Shown: positions 38,377 through 47,719 of the stretch, one piece after another
Layout: the number at the start of each line of letters is the position of its first letter
Position numbering within the stretch: the first letter of the stretch is position 1
Origin: JACCSI01 sp963815285
GTDB lineage: Bacteria > Acidobacteriota > Vicinamibacteria > Vicinamibacterales > UBA2999
DNA length: 64,000 bases
NCBI GenBank assembly: GCA_963815285.1
Contig: CAWFGB010000005.1
Location: 872,282-936,281 of the forward strand
Reading direction: 5' to 3'
Notes under the pieces: model-generated
Told to the model about the DNA's origin: nothing
Databases searched by the model: none
What the model saw: the letters and a program-made list of their open reading frames with translations, nothing else
Program-made: the position numbers and the translations under genes

Positions 38377-38979
38377 ATGAACACGACCCCTTCGAGAACG
38401 ACTCGATCTGCGATCTACGCCCGCGTGAGCACTGCCGACCAGACCTGCGAGAATCAACTCACTGAGATCCACCGCTACGCTGCCGCTCGCGGCTGGAACG
38501 CCCAGGAATACATCGACCATGGCGTTTCCGGGTCAAAGGATCGCCGGCCGGCGCTGGATTCTCTCGTTACGGACGCCAGACGGCGTCGGTTCGACGTGCT
38601 CGTCGTCTGGCGCCTGGATCGGCTCGGGCGCAATCTGAAGCACCTCGTGACGCTGCTCGAAGAATTGCAGACGCTTGGTATAGCGTTCGTGTCGCTCGCG
38701 GAAGGGATTGACGCGACGACGCCAGCCGGCAAATTGCAGATGCACATCCTGGCGGCGATCGCCGAGTTCGAACGAGCCCGCATTGCTGAACGTGTCCGCG
38801 CTGGTCTCGCCCGGGTGAGGGCTCGGGGTCAACGACTCGGCCGTCGGCCACATCGAATCACAGACGACGATTTGGATCGCGTTGCCGGCCTGTCTGTCAG
38901 GACGGCTGCCCGGGAGCTCGGGATTCCGGCATCAGTGCTCCATCGTGCGAGGAATGGCGGAGCTGCGCGCGCCGGGTGA
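38377..38979 (+). CDS. Small serine recombinase (resolvase/invertase family)
   Basis: A 200-residue recombinase from ATG 38377 behind a ttggaaggagc site. The catalytic serine lies in YARVSTADQ (about residue 16), with conserved EYIDHGVSGSKDRRPALD, VWRLDRLGRNLKHLV, LAEGIDATTPAGKLQMHILAAIAEFERARIAERVRAGLARVRARG, and a C-terminal HTH (SVRTAARELGIPASVLHRA). All the key residues are intact. It may resolve dimers of the element or invert a segment; no obvious inverted crossover site flanks it, although a palindrome lies at 39096. Confidence 0.92.
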   Translation: MNTTPSRTTRSAIYARVSTADQTCENQLTEIHRYAAARGWNAQEYIDHGVSGSKDRRPALDSLVTDARRRRFDVLVVWRLDRLGRNLKHLVTLLEELQTLGIAFVSLAEGIDATTPAGKLQMHILAAIAEFERARIAERVRAGLARVRARGQRLGRRPHRITDDDLDRVAGLSVRTAARELGIPASVLHRARNGGAARAG

Positions 38980-39095
38980 TAGACACTCCTCACTCTGCAA
39001 ACACAAGGCTCAGAGGCTTGCCAGGCAGCTCGTTGAGGGCGTGAGCACCACGGCAAAGCCGGTGGTGGTGCGATACCAGGCCGGCTCTGAGAGTT

Positions 39096-39113
39096 AGTCG
39101 CCACTTGGCGACT
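39096..39113. other. 18-bp palindrome downstream of the resolvase
   Basis: agtcgccacttggcgact pairs 8 bp on each side of a 2-base centre. It stands ~115 bp after the resolvase stop. It could be a recombination half-site pair or a protein site; no T-run follows for termination. The rest of 38980-39300 shows no gene. Confidence 0.35.
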
Positions 39114-39300
39114 GATCAGGACCTATCCACCCTTGCCGCGATACGCAGCACCGAGCGCCATCCGCGCGGTGTATCGCGGTGACCAGACGAGTCCGAATCC
39201 CACCAGGGGAAGCTGGCGTTTCCTGCGCGTCTGGGCGCCTTTGCAGGCACCCGCTCGCGTTCTTAGCCTCACGCGCGCAACTCACAAGCGTCTTTGCACT

Positions 39301-39573
39301 CTACCGCCTGTGCGCCTTCGCTGCCGCTTTTATGCGGTAGATCGTCGTCGCGAGCATCGCCCCTTTGAACGGAGTAGGCTTTCTGAGGATGACCACTCTC
39401 ACACCGTCCTTCTCGCGCCACACGACCTCTTGGCCATCCGGTGTCGTGGTCCCGCGCAGCAGCGCCTCTTTCAGCTCGTTTTCAGAGATTCCATCTTCCA
39501 CCATGCGCTCTTGCGCATGTCTGGACAGTGCGACGTTGCCGAGCCCCGGCACGTCGGGGAAGTAGTGCTCCAC
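39301..39573 (-). CDS. DUF4258-like small protein
   Basis: A 90-residue protein whose core LSRHAQERMVEDGISENELKEALLRG, VWREKDGVRVVILRK and TIYRI fits the DUF4258 pattern (a small alpha/beta fold related to RelE/BrnT-like proteins). It could be the toxin half of a lost toxin-antitoxin pair; no antitoxin-like gene is beside it. There is no signal peptide. Confidence 0.65.
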   Translation of the reverse strand: MEHYFPDVPGLGNVALSRHAQERMVEDGISENELKEALLRGTTTPDGQEVVWREKDGVRVVILRKPTPFKGAMLATTIYRIKAAAKAHRR

Positions 39574-39933
39574 CGAACCAGCCTACACTCGTTGGCCTCC
39601 GCCTACTGACTGCCGCTCGCTGAGCGTATCCACAGATCCAAATCGTCGCGGTGCGTGTTGTTCGGTGCCAGTTGCCTCGAGCCCCCGAGAACGTCGCCAC
39701 TCGCAGCAAACGCGGCTGCTCGGGTATCGCGTGACGACCACGGCCCCATTGGCCCATCCTTGGCGACTACTGGCGTGCTCAATCGCGTCCTTCAGCAAGG
39801 TGTGAAGCGACGTCCTCTGGACCGTGCTCATCCGGGGATCAACGCTTCCTGTTTTCGTCGACAAGCATCCTGACCGTTCTTGGCAGGCAAATATCCAGTG
39901 ATCGCCCGGGGAACTAGATGGCCCTGGGTGCCT
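39574..39933. other. Gene-free stretch
   Basis: I see no gene or clear repeat on either strand here. Confidence 0.5.
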
Positions 39934-40330
39934 CTGCGAGTACAAGTAGCTACTCGATTCTGTAATTACTGCGACGGTTCCGTGACATCGACATCGCGAC
40001 GCGGTAATTATTGCAGCAGTTTTTGCTGGTACCCAGCTTGCCCAGACTGCAGGGTAGACCGCATCAGTTGGGGGATGTATCTTGTCGGCTCGTTGCTCGC
40101 TTTTGGCTCCTGGGTGGACCTCGTACCCCCCGGCTCGGCTGGACAGGTTGGCTGATCGCTCTCGTTGCGTGGGCGCGGGAAATCTACGTCATGGGACCGA
40201 AGGCCGATACCCTTTCGGGTCCACGGGCGAGCAGATGGAAAAGCTCGATCACCTGCGGCGGCAGCGGGCGGTGATCACCGAAGAAGAGTTTCAGCGGGAG
40301 AAGCGACGTTTACTGGATCAGCCGTCATAG
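39934..40330 (+). pseudogene. Zinc-ribbon/membrane/SHOCT-domain protein, broken by frameshifts
   Basis: Three plus frames give consecutive pieces of one protein: a zinc ribbon (FCNYCDGSV...NYCSSFCWYPACPDC) with MYLVGSLLAFGSWVDLVPP in the first, a hydrophobic GWTGWLIALVAWAREIYVMGPKADT in the second, and a SHOCT module (EQMEKLDHLRRQRAVITEEE, EFQREKRRLL) in the third. The order zinc ribbon, membrane hairpin, SHOCT is a known small-protein architecture. Two one-base shifts, near 40125 and 40215, break it. Confidence 0.5.
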
Positions 40331-40542
40331 TCATGGCCCCCGCGAATCGGCGCCAGCCCATGGGTTCGCTGCCCCCCGCACACGAGGTTGCACCAGGTAC
40401 GCGTCTCCTCCAGCCCAGTGCCCAGCCTCGGAGCCGAACCCCTATTCCGGCATCGCGCGCCCCGTCCTTCAGCCATCATTGCATCGAACGGCCCCTGATA
40501 ATAGGACCGGCGTGTCCTCGGAAGAAAGCCGAGAAGCTTGAA

Positions 40543-41250
40543 TTGCGCGCTTCATGCGTTGTCGTGGCACTGTCCATCACGATTGTTTCTCCGGCAGTCG
40601 CGCAGCCCGGCGATCGTGTGATCGGTCTTATGTCGTTACGGCAGATCGAGGGTTCCTTGTGTGGACCGCCGCCGCCTCACGAAATCGCGCTCTATGCCAC
40701 GCCCGAGCCCACTGAGGCAATCGGCTGGATCCGCGCTGACAGGCACCCCGCATCCGACACCGACTGTTACCGAGCGATTATGAACGTTCGCTGGCGGGCA
40801 GATGGTCGCGTTCAGGTCCTTCCGACGGAGGAGTATGAAGAAGAGGAGCCTCTTGCTGCCATCGTCGTGGAGCAACGCCATCGGTGGTTCAAGGTACAAG
40901 TCCCTGACGGCACGGCATGGCTCCACGCGTCAGACGGCGACGAGTATTTCTCCCTTCAACAGCTTCTCGTCAAGCGTCCCGCGTACCTGACCGACGCGTG
41001 GGACGGCACGCTCGCGAAGGCTCCCGGCGGCCCGGGTACGTCGGCCGCCGATCTACATCCACGACGGGCGTACACCCCGATACGATTCGTCGAGTCGCGT
41101 GAAGTTCGCGGCGCTCTATGGCTGAAGATCGAGGTGATGAGCCACACGATCTATCAATTTAACGAGCCGCCCAAGGTCGTCGCGACCGGCTGGGTGCCCG
41201 CTCACGATCCCGCGGGGAAAGTGGTGGTCTGGTTTGATTCCCGGGATTAG
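40543..41250 (+). CDS. Secreted protein of unknown function (SH3-like features)
   Basis: The open frame runs from 40165, but only from TTG 40543 does it give a normal signal peptide (MRASCVVVALSITIVSPAVA). The mature 215 residues contain EIALYATPEPTEAIGWI, EQRHRWFKVQVPDGTAWLHA and GALWLKIEVMSH...GWVPAHD, alternating strands with W-(F/L)-K-(V/I) patterns typical of bacterial SH3-like domains. No catalytic residues are seen. Start choice is uncertain. Confidence 0.55.
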   Translation: MRASCVVVALSITIVSPAVAQPGDRVIGLMSLRQIEGSLCGPPPPHEIALYATPEPTEAIGWIRADRHPASDTDCYRAIMNVRWRADGRVQVLPTEEYEEEEPLAAIVVEQRHRWFKVQVPDGTAWLHASDGDEYFSLQQLLVKRPAYLTDAWDGTLAKAPGGPGTSAADLHPRRAYTPIRFVESREVRGALWLKIEVMSHTIYQFNEPPKVVATGWVPAHDPAGKVVVWFDSRD

Positions 41251-41732
41251 GGTTCTTCCCGGCGCTTTCCAGCCCTTCACCGAGGCGCCTGAGCCACTTG
41301 CGACGCGATTCAAATCGCAAACGTTGGCCTTACCAACCTGATTACGTCCTCAGTAACGCCGCAGTGTCTACCGACCGGGCCCTTCCTCCTGTCGCTCACC
41401 GGCAGAAGCCCACTGTTCCGGAAACCTGCTGGAGACCCCAGAGAGTTTAGGCGGCGATTTTTACCGCCAAGCGACTTGTTTGAAGTGTTCCGTAAATGGG
41501 TGATTTCGGGACGGCATGGCCGAATCTTGGTAAACCCTGCGGCGTTGATCGTTACTAGCGACTCGCGCTGAGCCGCAGCGCGAACTCGCCCGTTGTCACG
41601 GTCGCGCTGCCGGTTCACACCCCAGGGTTAACACCGCGTGACACGCGTCATTCAGGTAGCACGCGGCGGGTCGACATCACAACAGCCCCGCGACAAAGGC
41701 GAAGTGAGTGCCGGCGGATCCGTTTGATGTCA
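41251..41732. other. Gene-free stretch
   Basis: No supported gene. A short sequence gagccgcagcgcgaact near 41570 resembles gagccacagcgcgaact near 38260, so a small dispersed repeat is possible. Confidence 0.4.
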
Positions 41733-43079
41733 TTACCACCTCCAACTGCGTTCCCAGTTGACCAAGGTGTACGTCGACGGATCAATTCTTCGCAGACGCA
41801 CGACGACGGCTCCGCGGTCTCCACTCTGACCGCTCAACACCAGGTGGTCGCGATCAGGAAGGACGTATGCGAAGTTGAGCGGCTGCGTTGTGCCGGAGAA
41901 CGCAAACGGTGTGAACCTAACGGTTTGGGCCCGGCTGTCCAGCTGGACTCTGTATCTGCCTGCGTTTGGCATCGGATGCGGCGAATCCGACATCGGAACG
42001 ATCACCGCGGCGTCCGTCGACTGGACGACGAGACGTCGCCACAGTGTCAGGTCCGTTACCAGGAGTGGAACCGACACTCCGTTCCGACTGATCTCCTCCA
42101 CCTCCCAAACGCCGTAGAGAGGCGTTTGCCGAGCCCGCTCGTTCGCGTTGACTTGCCGCGCGGCCGCGTGGAAGTTTGAATAGACGATCCACCCGACGAA
42201 GAGTATTCCGACGACACGCGCCGCTCGCGTTGTCGTTGTGTACCCGAACACCCGACGGACGGAGGCGGGGTTCTCGTCGTGGTCGAGTACGAACATATCG
42301 ACGAGCCGCCCCGCAAACGGAGCGAGGACGAAAAGAGTCGTCAGAAAAAGCTGGGCGGCCAGGAACTTCACACTTGCGTCGTACGCGATGTCAAGGGCTA
42401 GGACGTTTGCCATAGCGGCCATGCTGACCAGCGCCCCGAACATCGCGGTTCGTTGCGTCAGCAGGAGGAGCCCACCCGTGACCTCCACCAGACCGGTGAA
42501 CACTTGATATGGACGTGACGCGCCCATGAACGCCCAGAGGAGATCTCGCGGGCTATGTTGGCCCACCGGGAGTGTGAGGTAATCGAGGGTCAACTCGAAC
42601 TGGCCTGGCAGGACCTTATGCCACCCGTACGACAACATGATGGCACCCACCATGAAGCGCATAAACGTGTGAATCCACACGAATAGCTGCGGATGACTGG
42701 CGCGCCGGCGATCGAGGAATGACCACGCAGCGGCCAGGGCGGCACTGATCACGCCGAAGCTCACCATGCCGAGGAATAGGGCCAGGTTATTGGCGCTGAC
42801 ACGCGGCGGCGAGTGCTCCGGTAGTCCGAGCACATGCGTGATCGCCCACTGGCCGACTGTGCGGTTCAGGGTGCCCCACCAGTCTGGCCCGCTCAACAGC
42901 CCAGAGGTCAGCGACGGCGTCTGGAGCAACAAGATCAACGGCAGCCACTCGAGCACGAAGTAGGCGCAGGAGAAGCGGAATGCGAAAAGCGTCACACCGT
43001 TCCAGCGGGTCTCGGGGGAAATCCGCGCCGAGCGAGCAAACGGCTCGGCCGCCCCAGCGTGCGTCGTGGCGGGAGTCAT
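41733..43079 (-). CDS. DoxX-like multi-pass membrane protein
   Basis: A 448-residue inner-membrane protein from ATG 43079. Six or so transmembrane helices are visible (FRFSCAYFVLEWLPLILLL, LALFLGMVSFGVISAALAAAW, FMVGAIMLSYGWHKVLPGQF, VTGGLLLL, AMANVLALDIAYD, LFLTTLFVLAPFAG). The YGWHKVLPGQF and FTGLVEVTGGLLLL pieces match the DoxX core. A ~120-residue soluble C-terminal domain (YGVWEVEEISRNGVSVPLLV...LVLSGQSGDRGAVVVRLRRI) is lipocalin-like in its pattern. DoxX proteins take part in redox or thiol homeostasis; the role here is open. Confidence 0.75.
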   Translation of the reverse strand: MTPATTHAGAAEPFARSARISPETRWNGVTLFAFRFSCAYFVLEWLPLILLLQTPSLTSGLLSGPDWWGTLNRTVGQWAITHVLGLPEHSPPRVSANNLALFLGMVSFGVISAALAAAWSFLDRRRASHPQLFVWIHTFMRFMVGAIMLSYGWHKVLPGQFELTLDYLTLPVGQHSPRDLLWAFMGASRPYQVFTGLVEVTGGLLLLTQRTAMFGALVSMAAMANVLALDIAYDASVKFLAAQLFLTTLFVLAPFAGRLVDMFVLDHDENPASVRRVFGYTTTTRAARVVGILFVGWIVYSNFHAAARQVNANERARQTPLYGVWEVEEISRNGVSVPLLVTDLTLWRRLVVQSTDAAVIVPMSDSPHPMPNAGRYRVQLDSRAQTVRFTPFAFSGTTQPLNFAYVLPDRDHLVLSGQSGDRGAVVVRLRRIDPSTYTLVNWERSWRW

Positions 43080-43531
43080 ATCTGCATTTCTGCGCCGACA
43101 ATTTCGCGGCCTAACGTCGGGTCTTCTCGATACCTGAACAGCGCGTTGGCGTGGGGCCATTCTACTGACGCCGCCCGCGGGGTCAACAGCCTTGAGGCAC
43201 GGAGTTGGGCGGACAGACGCCCGCTCGACCCGCCGATTGGCGCCGGCTGTCATAACGCCGGGATTCCTTGCTTAGGCCGCTGGCACCAATCGCTGGCTCA
43301 GACAGCGTCGGATGGTCCTCCGCGGGATTACTCCTGACTGGTCGCCAACTACTTTCCAAAATTGGACCTGCCGTCGGAAGTCACTACGGCGTTTATCGCG
43401 GGTAATGCAGGTCGAAGGCTGGAAGGCTTCGCCTTTCTGTTATCAGCTCACGATGTTCCCAACTGCACCCAACCGACGTCCATGACGATTATGTCGCCGC
43501 CCACAGCTCCCCGGACGCGTTTGGCGACGTG
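43080..43531. other. Gene-free stretch
   Basis: No supported gene. A small hairpin gaaggcttcgccttt near 43430 could terminate transcription from the right, but no strong T-run is present. Confidence 0.4.
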
Positions 43532-43918
43532 TCACTCAGAGGGCAACGATTCAGCGCGCCAGACCGGACGACCGTTCACGAGAATCGCAGACACCATGTG
43601 CGGCTCCAATTTCATTTTATGGCTCCGCGCGGGAGACAGCTGCTCCTCGGGTTGAAGGTCGCGCACTCGCAGGAAGATCAGACGGCCTTCTTCGATGCCC
43701 GCAAAGCTCATGCCCCCGAAACCGACCCGCGCAAAGCCGCCCGTGTCGTCAGCGACGACGATTTGGTCGGTGGGCAGAGACACTCTGACGCCGCTTGGAA
43801 AGATGACAAACGTGCCCGCCGGCCCATTCCGAACGATCGGGAACTGCGAGAGGAGGTCTCGTTCGCGATAGAGCAAGGTGTGGGGCGCGAACTCGATCAA
43901 CAGCGGGACGTCGTCCAT
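43532..43918 (-). CDS. Hypothetical protein downstream of the SagB-type gene
   Basis: A 128-residue soluble protein (MDDVPLLIEFAPHTLLYRERD ... VRVSLPTDQIVVADDTGGFARVGFGG ... SAILVNGRPVWRAE). It is beta-rich and not recognised. Another frame opens at ATG 44021, 2 bp after the stop of the SagB-type gene, with a sensible start (MKIPVIRLSDPARRAIHDAAVEAGGDPL) and then becomes Arg-rich and unlikely, overlapping this gene. Either a separate short peptide precedes this gene or the two were one gene before a frameshift. Confidence 0.55.
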   Translation of the reverse strand: MDDVPLLIEFAPHTLLYRERDLLSQFPIVRNGPAGTFVIFPSGVRVSLPTDQIVVADDTGGFARVGFGGMSFAGIEEGRLIFLRVRDLQPEEQLSPARSHKMKLEPHMVSAILVNGRPVWRAESLPSE

Positions 43919-44023
43919 GGCATCTCAGGTGATCCGTTAAGGGATCTCCGCCGGCCTCAACCGCAGCGTCGTGGATTGCCCGTCTCGCCGGGTCGCTCAG
44001 GCGGATCACCGGGATCTTCATCG

Positions 44024-45721
44024 CTAGGTCTCCAGATCAGGTCGAAAGCCCTCCCATGCATATCCTGGCTCGGTTGTCAGCCGCGCATCATCCACCGGCA
44101 TGCCCACCGTGAAGTGGTACAGACTCTGGAATGCGTGCCCGTGTAGCCCGAGCACGTCGTGCACGGGATCATCGTAGTAGCAGCCAATCCCCGTGGCGCG
44201 CGCCCGGGCGGCTTCGGCTTCAAGATAGAGCACCTGTCCCACCATGCCCGTCTCCCAGAACAAGTGACGATAGAACGACGGACCGAAGGTCTGCAGGCTC
44301 ACGTCAAAGTCGGCGAGCATCCCGAGGCTGAAGAAACCGTCAGCCGCGATGTCCTGGTCGCAGCTGATCCGCGCCCCGAGCGAGCGGGCATCGCCGCGCG
44401 CCAGGCACCAAAGCGGCAGTCCTTCGTCGGCGGCTTCCCATAAAAAGTCAGGGCGGCAGGCGCCTCGGAGCCGGTCGAACGCCTGGGGATCGCGGATCAA
44501 CAGGTACAACCCTGGCGGGACCTGCTCGACGCGGTGGACGAAGATGGCGAGATGCACGCGCGGCGTCCACCACAGACTGTGCCACGGTGTGCTCGCGCCG
44601 GGCAGGACGCTCCACAGCAGGTCGAAGAATGTCGACCGGTCGATCGTCGAGCGGCCGTCGAAGGCGACCGCGCTCCGGCGCTGCAGCAGCAGCGCACGCG
44701 CCTCAATCTCACGATCGCGCCGGCCATGTCGATCATGATTGGCCATGGAGGTCGTCGGCACATTCGACCGGCCCGAGTCTTCGGTGGCTCGGGCGACCTC
44801 GTCGATGGACGACCACTGAATGTGATCCTTGCTCAGCTGACTCGCGTGCCCCGACCACTGGCCCCGGCGGATGCCGTCGGCGAGCCGTCTCACAGCGTCC
44901 TGGGGGCATTTCGCCGATTCCGTGGCGGTGATCGCCATGATGCAGCCGGGTTCCTCGCGTTCGGCTTCGGTGAAGTCCTCGTCGCGATCGATGCCGGTCA
45001 CCGCCGCGATCGCACGGTGCGACGACGCCGGCAGCAGAGCGGCACGCCATCCGACGAGCGCGGCGGCGGTCGACACGGCGGCGATCGCGTGACCCAGGTC
45101 GTGTTGGCAATAACGGAATGCCCGCTCTCCGTATTTCCACGCCTCGCGCCAATGAATGGACGTCAGCGCGACGAGCAGAATGTCCCGTCGTCCGCCGAAC
45201 GCGTCGCGCCACACGGCCTCGTCGAATACACAACGCAATTCGATCGCATGACGATCGGCCGCGTAGTGGTACACCGCTGGCTGATCGACCACGCCCGGCA
45301 ATGCGCCGCAGATCACATACGCCTCGGTTGGATGGAGGTTTCCGCTGGACGGGTTCACCCGCAGCGACCATCGCGAAGATCCGAAGTGCTTCCAGGCTGA
45401 CAGCCCCAGCGCATGCCTGAGCATGTCGCCGAGTGCCGGGCCAGTCAACGGTGCGGCCGCCAGCTTGAGCTCGCACGCCTCATCGAACGTCGCGCGACGG
45501 GGCGAGTATCCATCGGCTGCGACACCAGGCGTCGGGTGCAGCGGGAAGATCGGCGTGTCGCCAAACCCGCGAAACGGTCGCGGCTGCGACGCCCAGTCGA
45601 GGTATCCAAGCGATCGTGCGAACGCGTGAAAATGATGTTTCGTCCCGTCGTGATAGCGGTACACCGTGGCGAGCGACGCCTGACGCGACTCGAACTCGTT
45701 GATTTGTGCGGGCAGCAACAC
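44024..45721 (-). CDS. SagB-type double nitroreductase (flavin dehydrogenase)
   Basis: A 565-residue cytoplasmic protein with two nitroreductase-fold halves. The first half has the FMN-binding pattern SSRWSLRVNPSSGNLHPTEAYV, VYHYAADRHAIEL, WREAWKYGERAFRYCQHDLGHAI; the second has LLLQRRSAVAFDGRSTI, VHRVEQVPPGLYLL, MVGQVLYLEAEAARARATGIGCYYDD. SagB-type enzymes oxidise azolines to azoles in peptide natural products; the fused double form also occurs outside such clusters. The start is a GTG at 45721. No YcaO cyclase or leader peptide is recognised nearby. Confidence 0.85.
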   Translation of the reverse strand: MLLPAQINEFESRQASLATVYRYHDGTKHHFHAFARSLGYLDWASQPRPFRGFGDTPIFPLHPTPGVAADGYSPRRATFDEACELKLAAAPLTGPALGDMLRHALGLSAWKHFGSSRWSLRVNPSSGNLHPTEAYVICGALPGVVDQPAVYHYAADRHAIELRCVFDEAVWRDAFGGRRDILLVALTSIHWREAWKYGERAFRYCQHDLGHAIAAVSTAAALVGWRAALLPASSHRAIAAVTGIDRDEDFTEAEREEPGCIMAITATESAKCPQDAVRRLADGIRRGQWSGHASQLSKDHIQWSSIDEVARATEDSGRSNVPTTSMANHDRHGRRDREIEARALLLQRRSAVAFDGRSTIDRSTFFDLLWSVLPGASTPWHSLWWTPRVHLAIFVHRVEQVPPGLYLLIRDPQAFDRLRGACRPDFLWEAADEGLPLWCLARGDARSLGARISCDQDIAADGFFSLGMLADFDVSLQTFGPSFYRHLFWETGMVGQVLYLEAEAARARATGIGCYYDDPVHDVLGLHGHAFQSLYHFTVGMPVDDARLTTEPGYAWEGFRPDLET

Positions 45722-46021
45722 TCGGATCTCATCATACCGTTAGCCTCCACAGGCACTCTCGATATGCGGGTTTGATCCACGATGGCGCGCAACCTGGCTG
45801 ACGTTGACAGCGGACGTCGCCAGGATGATTCCTGAAAAGTCGCCTAGCGCTTGCCGATTCGGCCCGGCCGCCATCGCGGATCACTGCGGCGTTAGGCACG
45901 AGTAACCCTAGCCGCGAGGGCCGTATCGCCCGCCTCGGTCCCGTATGCAGTCACCGTCCAGGTCGGCGTGCCGGAAGCCGCTAGGGGACGCCAGGGCCCC
46001 CGTCAGTGCTCGCAACGCGGC
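45722..46021. other. Gene-free stretch
   Basis: No supported gene. It should hold the promoter for the SagB-type gene, but I cannot place its elements. Confidence 0.4.
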
Positions 46022-46288
46022 TTACGCCTCGACGAGAATCACCAGTGTCTCGGGCACCACGCCATCATGGGCCATCGCCTCCGCAGCCGCCGGGCTCTGC
46101 ATGACGGCGTTCAACGCATCCATGTCCGGCACATCCATCACCACAGCCACTCGCTTCGGGTTCTGCGGATCCACGAACGTCCGGATGTTGGTGACGCCAA
46201 GCGGTCCAAACAGCTCCTTCCGCTTCGGCGAGCGTAGCCAATGATCCTGACCCTTTGCGATGTCGTGATATCCAACGATCGTCGGCAT
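46022..46288 (-). CDS. Small alpha/beta-barrel-like protein
   Basis: An 88-residue protein (TIVGYHDIAKGQDHWLRS, RVAVVMDVPDMDALNAVMQSPAAAEAM, VPETLVILVEA). The strand-helix pattern is that of small dimeric ferredoxin-like proteins such as cyclase/YCII-like families, and it recalls the protein at 32731-33018. No catalytic residue is clear. Confidence 0.65.
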   Translation of the reverse strand: MPTIVGYHDIAKGQDHWLRSPKRKELFGPLGVTNIRTFVDPQNPKRVAVVMDVPDMDALNAVMQSPAAAEAMAHDGVVPETLVILVEA

Positions 46289-46462
46289 GTTGTCTCCTTC
46301 GTGAAAATGCCCGGGAATGCTACCACCATGATGTGTCGGGCAGCCGGCGCTGGCAACCGCGATTACAAGAAATCAATAGGGTCTCGGCAACAGTGCTGGA
46401 TTAATAACGATCAGTCGCCAACTGTTTAGGAACGGACTTCGAGCTCTGCAAGAGGCCGAGCC

Positions 46463-46741
46463 TTACTTCACCTTCGCCTGCGCCTTCTTCCGTTCCGCCC
46501 AGTATCGTTTCATCCGTTCGGAAACAGCCTTACGAGCCGCTGCCGACATTCGCCGCGTCCGACTCCCAGCGTCCTTGACTGCGCGACGAACTGCGCGTCG
46601 TCGTTGCGGCAGCGCCAGTTCTGGGAATGTCCGTTCGATCGCGATGATTTCAGCCCGAAGCCGATTGAGCGCAGTCTCAGCACCCACCCGAGCGAGTTCA
46701 CGCAGTCGCTCGGGCGTCAGTTGTTTTCCGCGTCTGGGCAT
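46463..46741 (-). CDS. Small basic helical protein
   Basis: A 92-residue, Arg/Ala/Lys-rich helical protein starting MPRRGKQLTPERLRELARVG. The C-terminal segment SAAARKAVSERMKRYWAERKKA has the look of short DNA-binding tails found in H-NS/AT-hook-like regulators of Acidobacteria, but the family is not recognised. Confidence 0.5.
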   Translation of the reverse strand: MPRRGKQLTPERLRELARVGAETALNRLRAEIIAIERTFPELALPQRRRAVRRAVKDAGSRTRRMSAAARKAVSERMKRYWAERKKAQAKVK

Positions 46742-47154
46742 TCTCAACCTCCGGGTCGCCGTGCGCTATCAGCAAACCTGATACGTGCAGGGTAACTATA
46801 GCGTGTGCAACTCGATGTCGTGGTGGGTTTGGATCGACGGGTGGTTATAGCAGGGCATAACGGAGTTCCTAGCAGCTCATACTCAGGCAGGATCGACGAA
46901 TCGCAACGGGGTTGGCGATCGCCACGTCCGCATGCAGATAGCAGTAACCATGAGGGCGAGGTCGATCGCCCGGCGACGAACACTTCCGACTTGAGAATGA
47001 AATGTTCAGTCGCTCGCACTCGCGGTGGCGCCCCGGCCCGGTCCGCATCGCGAATCTAATCAGGCGGCGCGAACGTCCGTCGGGCGCAGCTTCGATTTCG
47101 AGCGGCCGTTCGCAGAACTTGCCGCTTGCACGGCACCGGCGTACCATCGCGCGG
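46742..47154. other. Gene-free stretch near the right end of the element
   Basis: No supported gene or repeat. Confidence 0.4.
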
Positions 47155-47364
47155 ATGCCGCGCTCCTCGTCGCATCGCCCTGGGCGCCCGAGAATCGACG
47201 CGCACGACTCGACCGTGAGCGTGCACGTGCGCGTCCCGGCGAAGCAGTACGACGTGCTCTATGCCGACGCGCGGCAGGCGCGGATGAACGTGCCGGAACT
47301 GATTCGCCGGCGCGCCCTGACGCGACGCGACGGGTCACGCGAGGACGAGCGCGAGGACCGCTGA
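47155..47364 (+). CDS. Ribbon-helix-helix-like small protein
   Basis: A 69-residue basic protein. The core TVSVHVRVPAKQYDVLYADARQARMNVPELIRRRAL has the strand-helix-helix pattern of RHH DNA-binding proteins. It is the last gene before attR, a position often taken by small regulators or mobilisation helpers. The start is ATG 47155. Confidence 0.55.
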   Translation: MPRSSSHRPGRPRIDAHDSTVSVHVRVPAKQYDVLYADARQARMNVPELIRRRALTRRDGSREDEREDR

Positions 47365-47390
47365 CAGGTGGAGTCGTGAGCCGACGAGAC

Positions 47391-47415
47391 TGTCACCCGA
47401 CTGTCACCCGCGCGA
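47391..47415. repeat. Candidate right integrase arm site (tgtcacccg repeats)
   Basis: Two tgtcacccg units separated by act, then cgcga. They match the block at 19183-19208 except for a few bases. The copy lies 110 bp inside attR. Confidence 0.5.
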
Positions 47416-47524
47416 GCACATTGCTCGTATTTGTCGTAAGCAACGTAAAGGCGAAACGTCGCGAGTTCTCGAACAAAAGCGCTAAGTCGTTGATTCTGCG
47501 AAGGGAGCGAAAGCGGCTGCGAGC

Positions 47525-47575
47525 GGTCTGCAAAACCTCCATCCCCGGTTCAAATCCGGGCGGCGCCTCCAAAAT
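47525..47575. repeat. attR, 51-bp direct repeat (partial tRNA-Cys)
   Basis: An exact copy of the tRNA-Cys 3' portion from the anticodon arm to 4 bp past CCA. The 5' half of the tRNA is absent, so this copy is not a functional tRNA gene. Confidence 0.95.
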
Positions 47576-47719
47576 CTTCAAGCCGAAATCGCGAATTGTT
47601 CAGGGAACCTTGCAGTCTGTGCGACCGAGGACGACTGAAGACGGCAGAGAACTACGGAGCGTAGACACATTTTAGGCACACATTCCTGGGCGCGCTGCGA
47701 CGCAACCCGGTCCCCTACG

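Noticed and set aside
39133..39230. A tRNA-like gagtccgaatcccacc stretch near 39190
   Set aside because: No cloverleaf can be drawn around it; only the T-loop-like bases fit.
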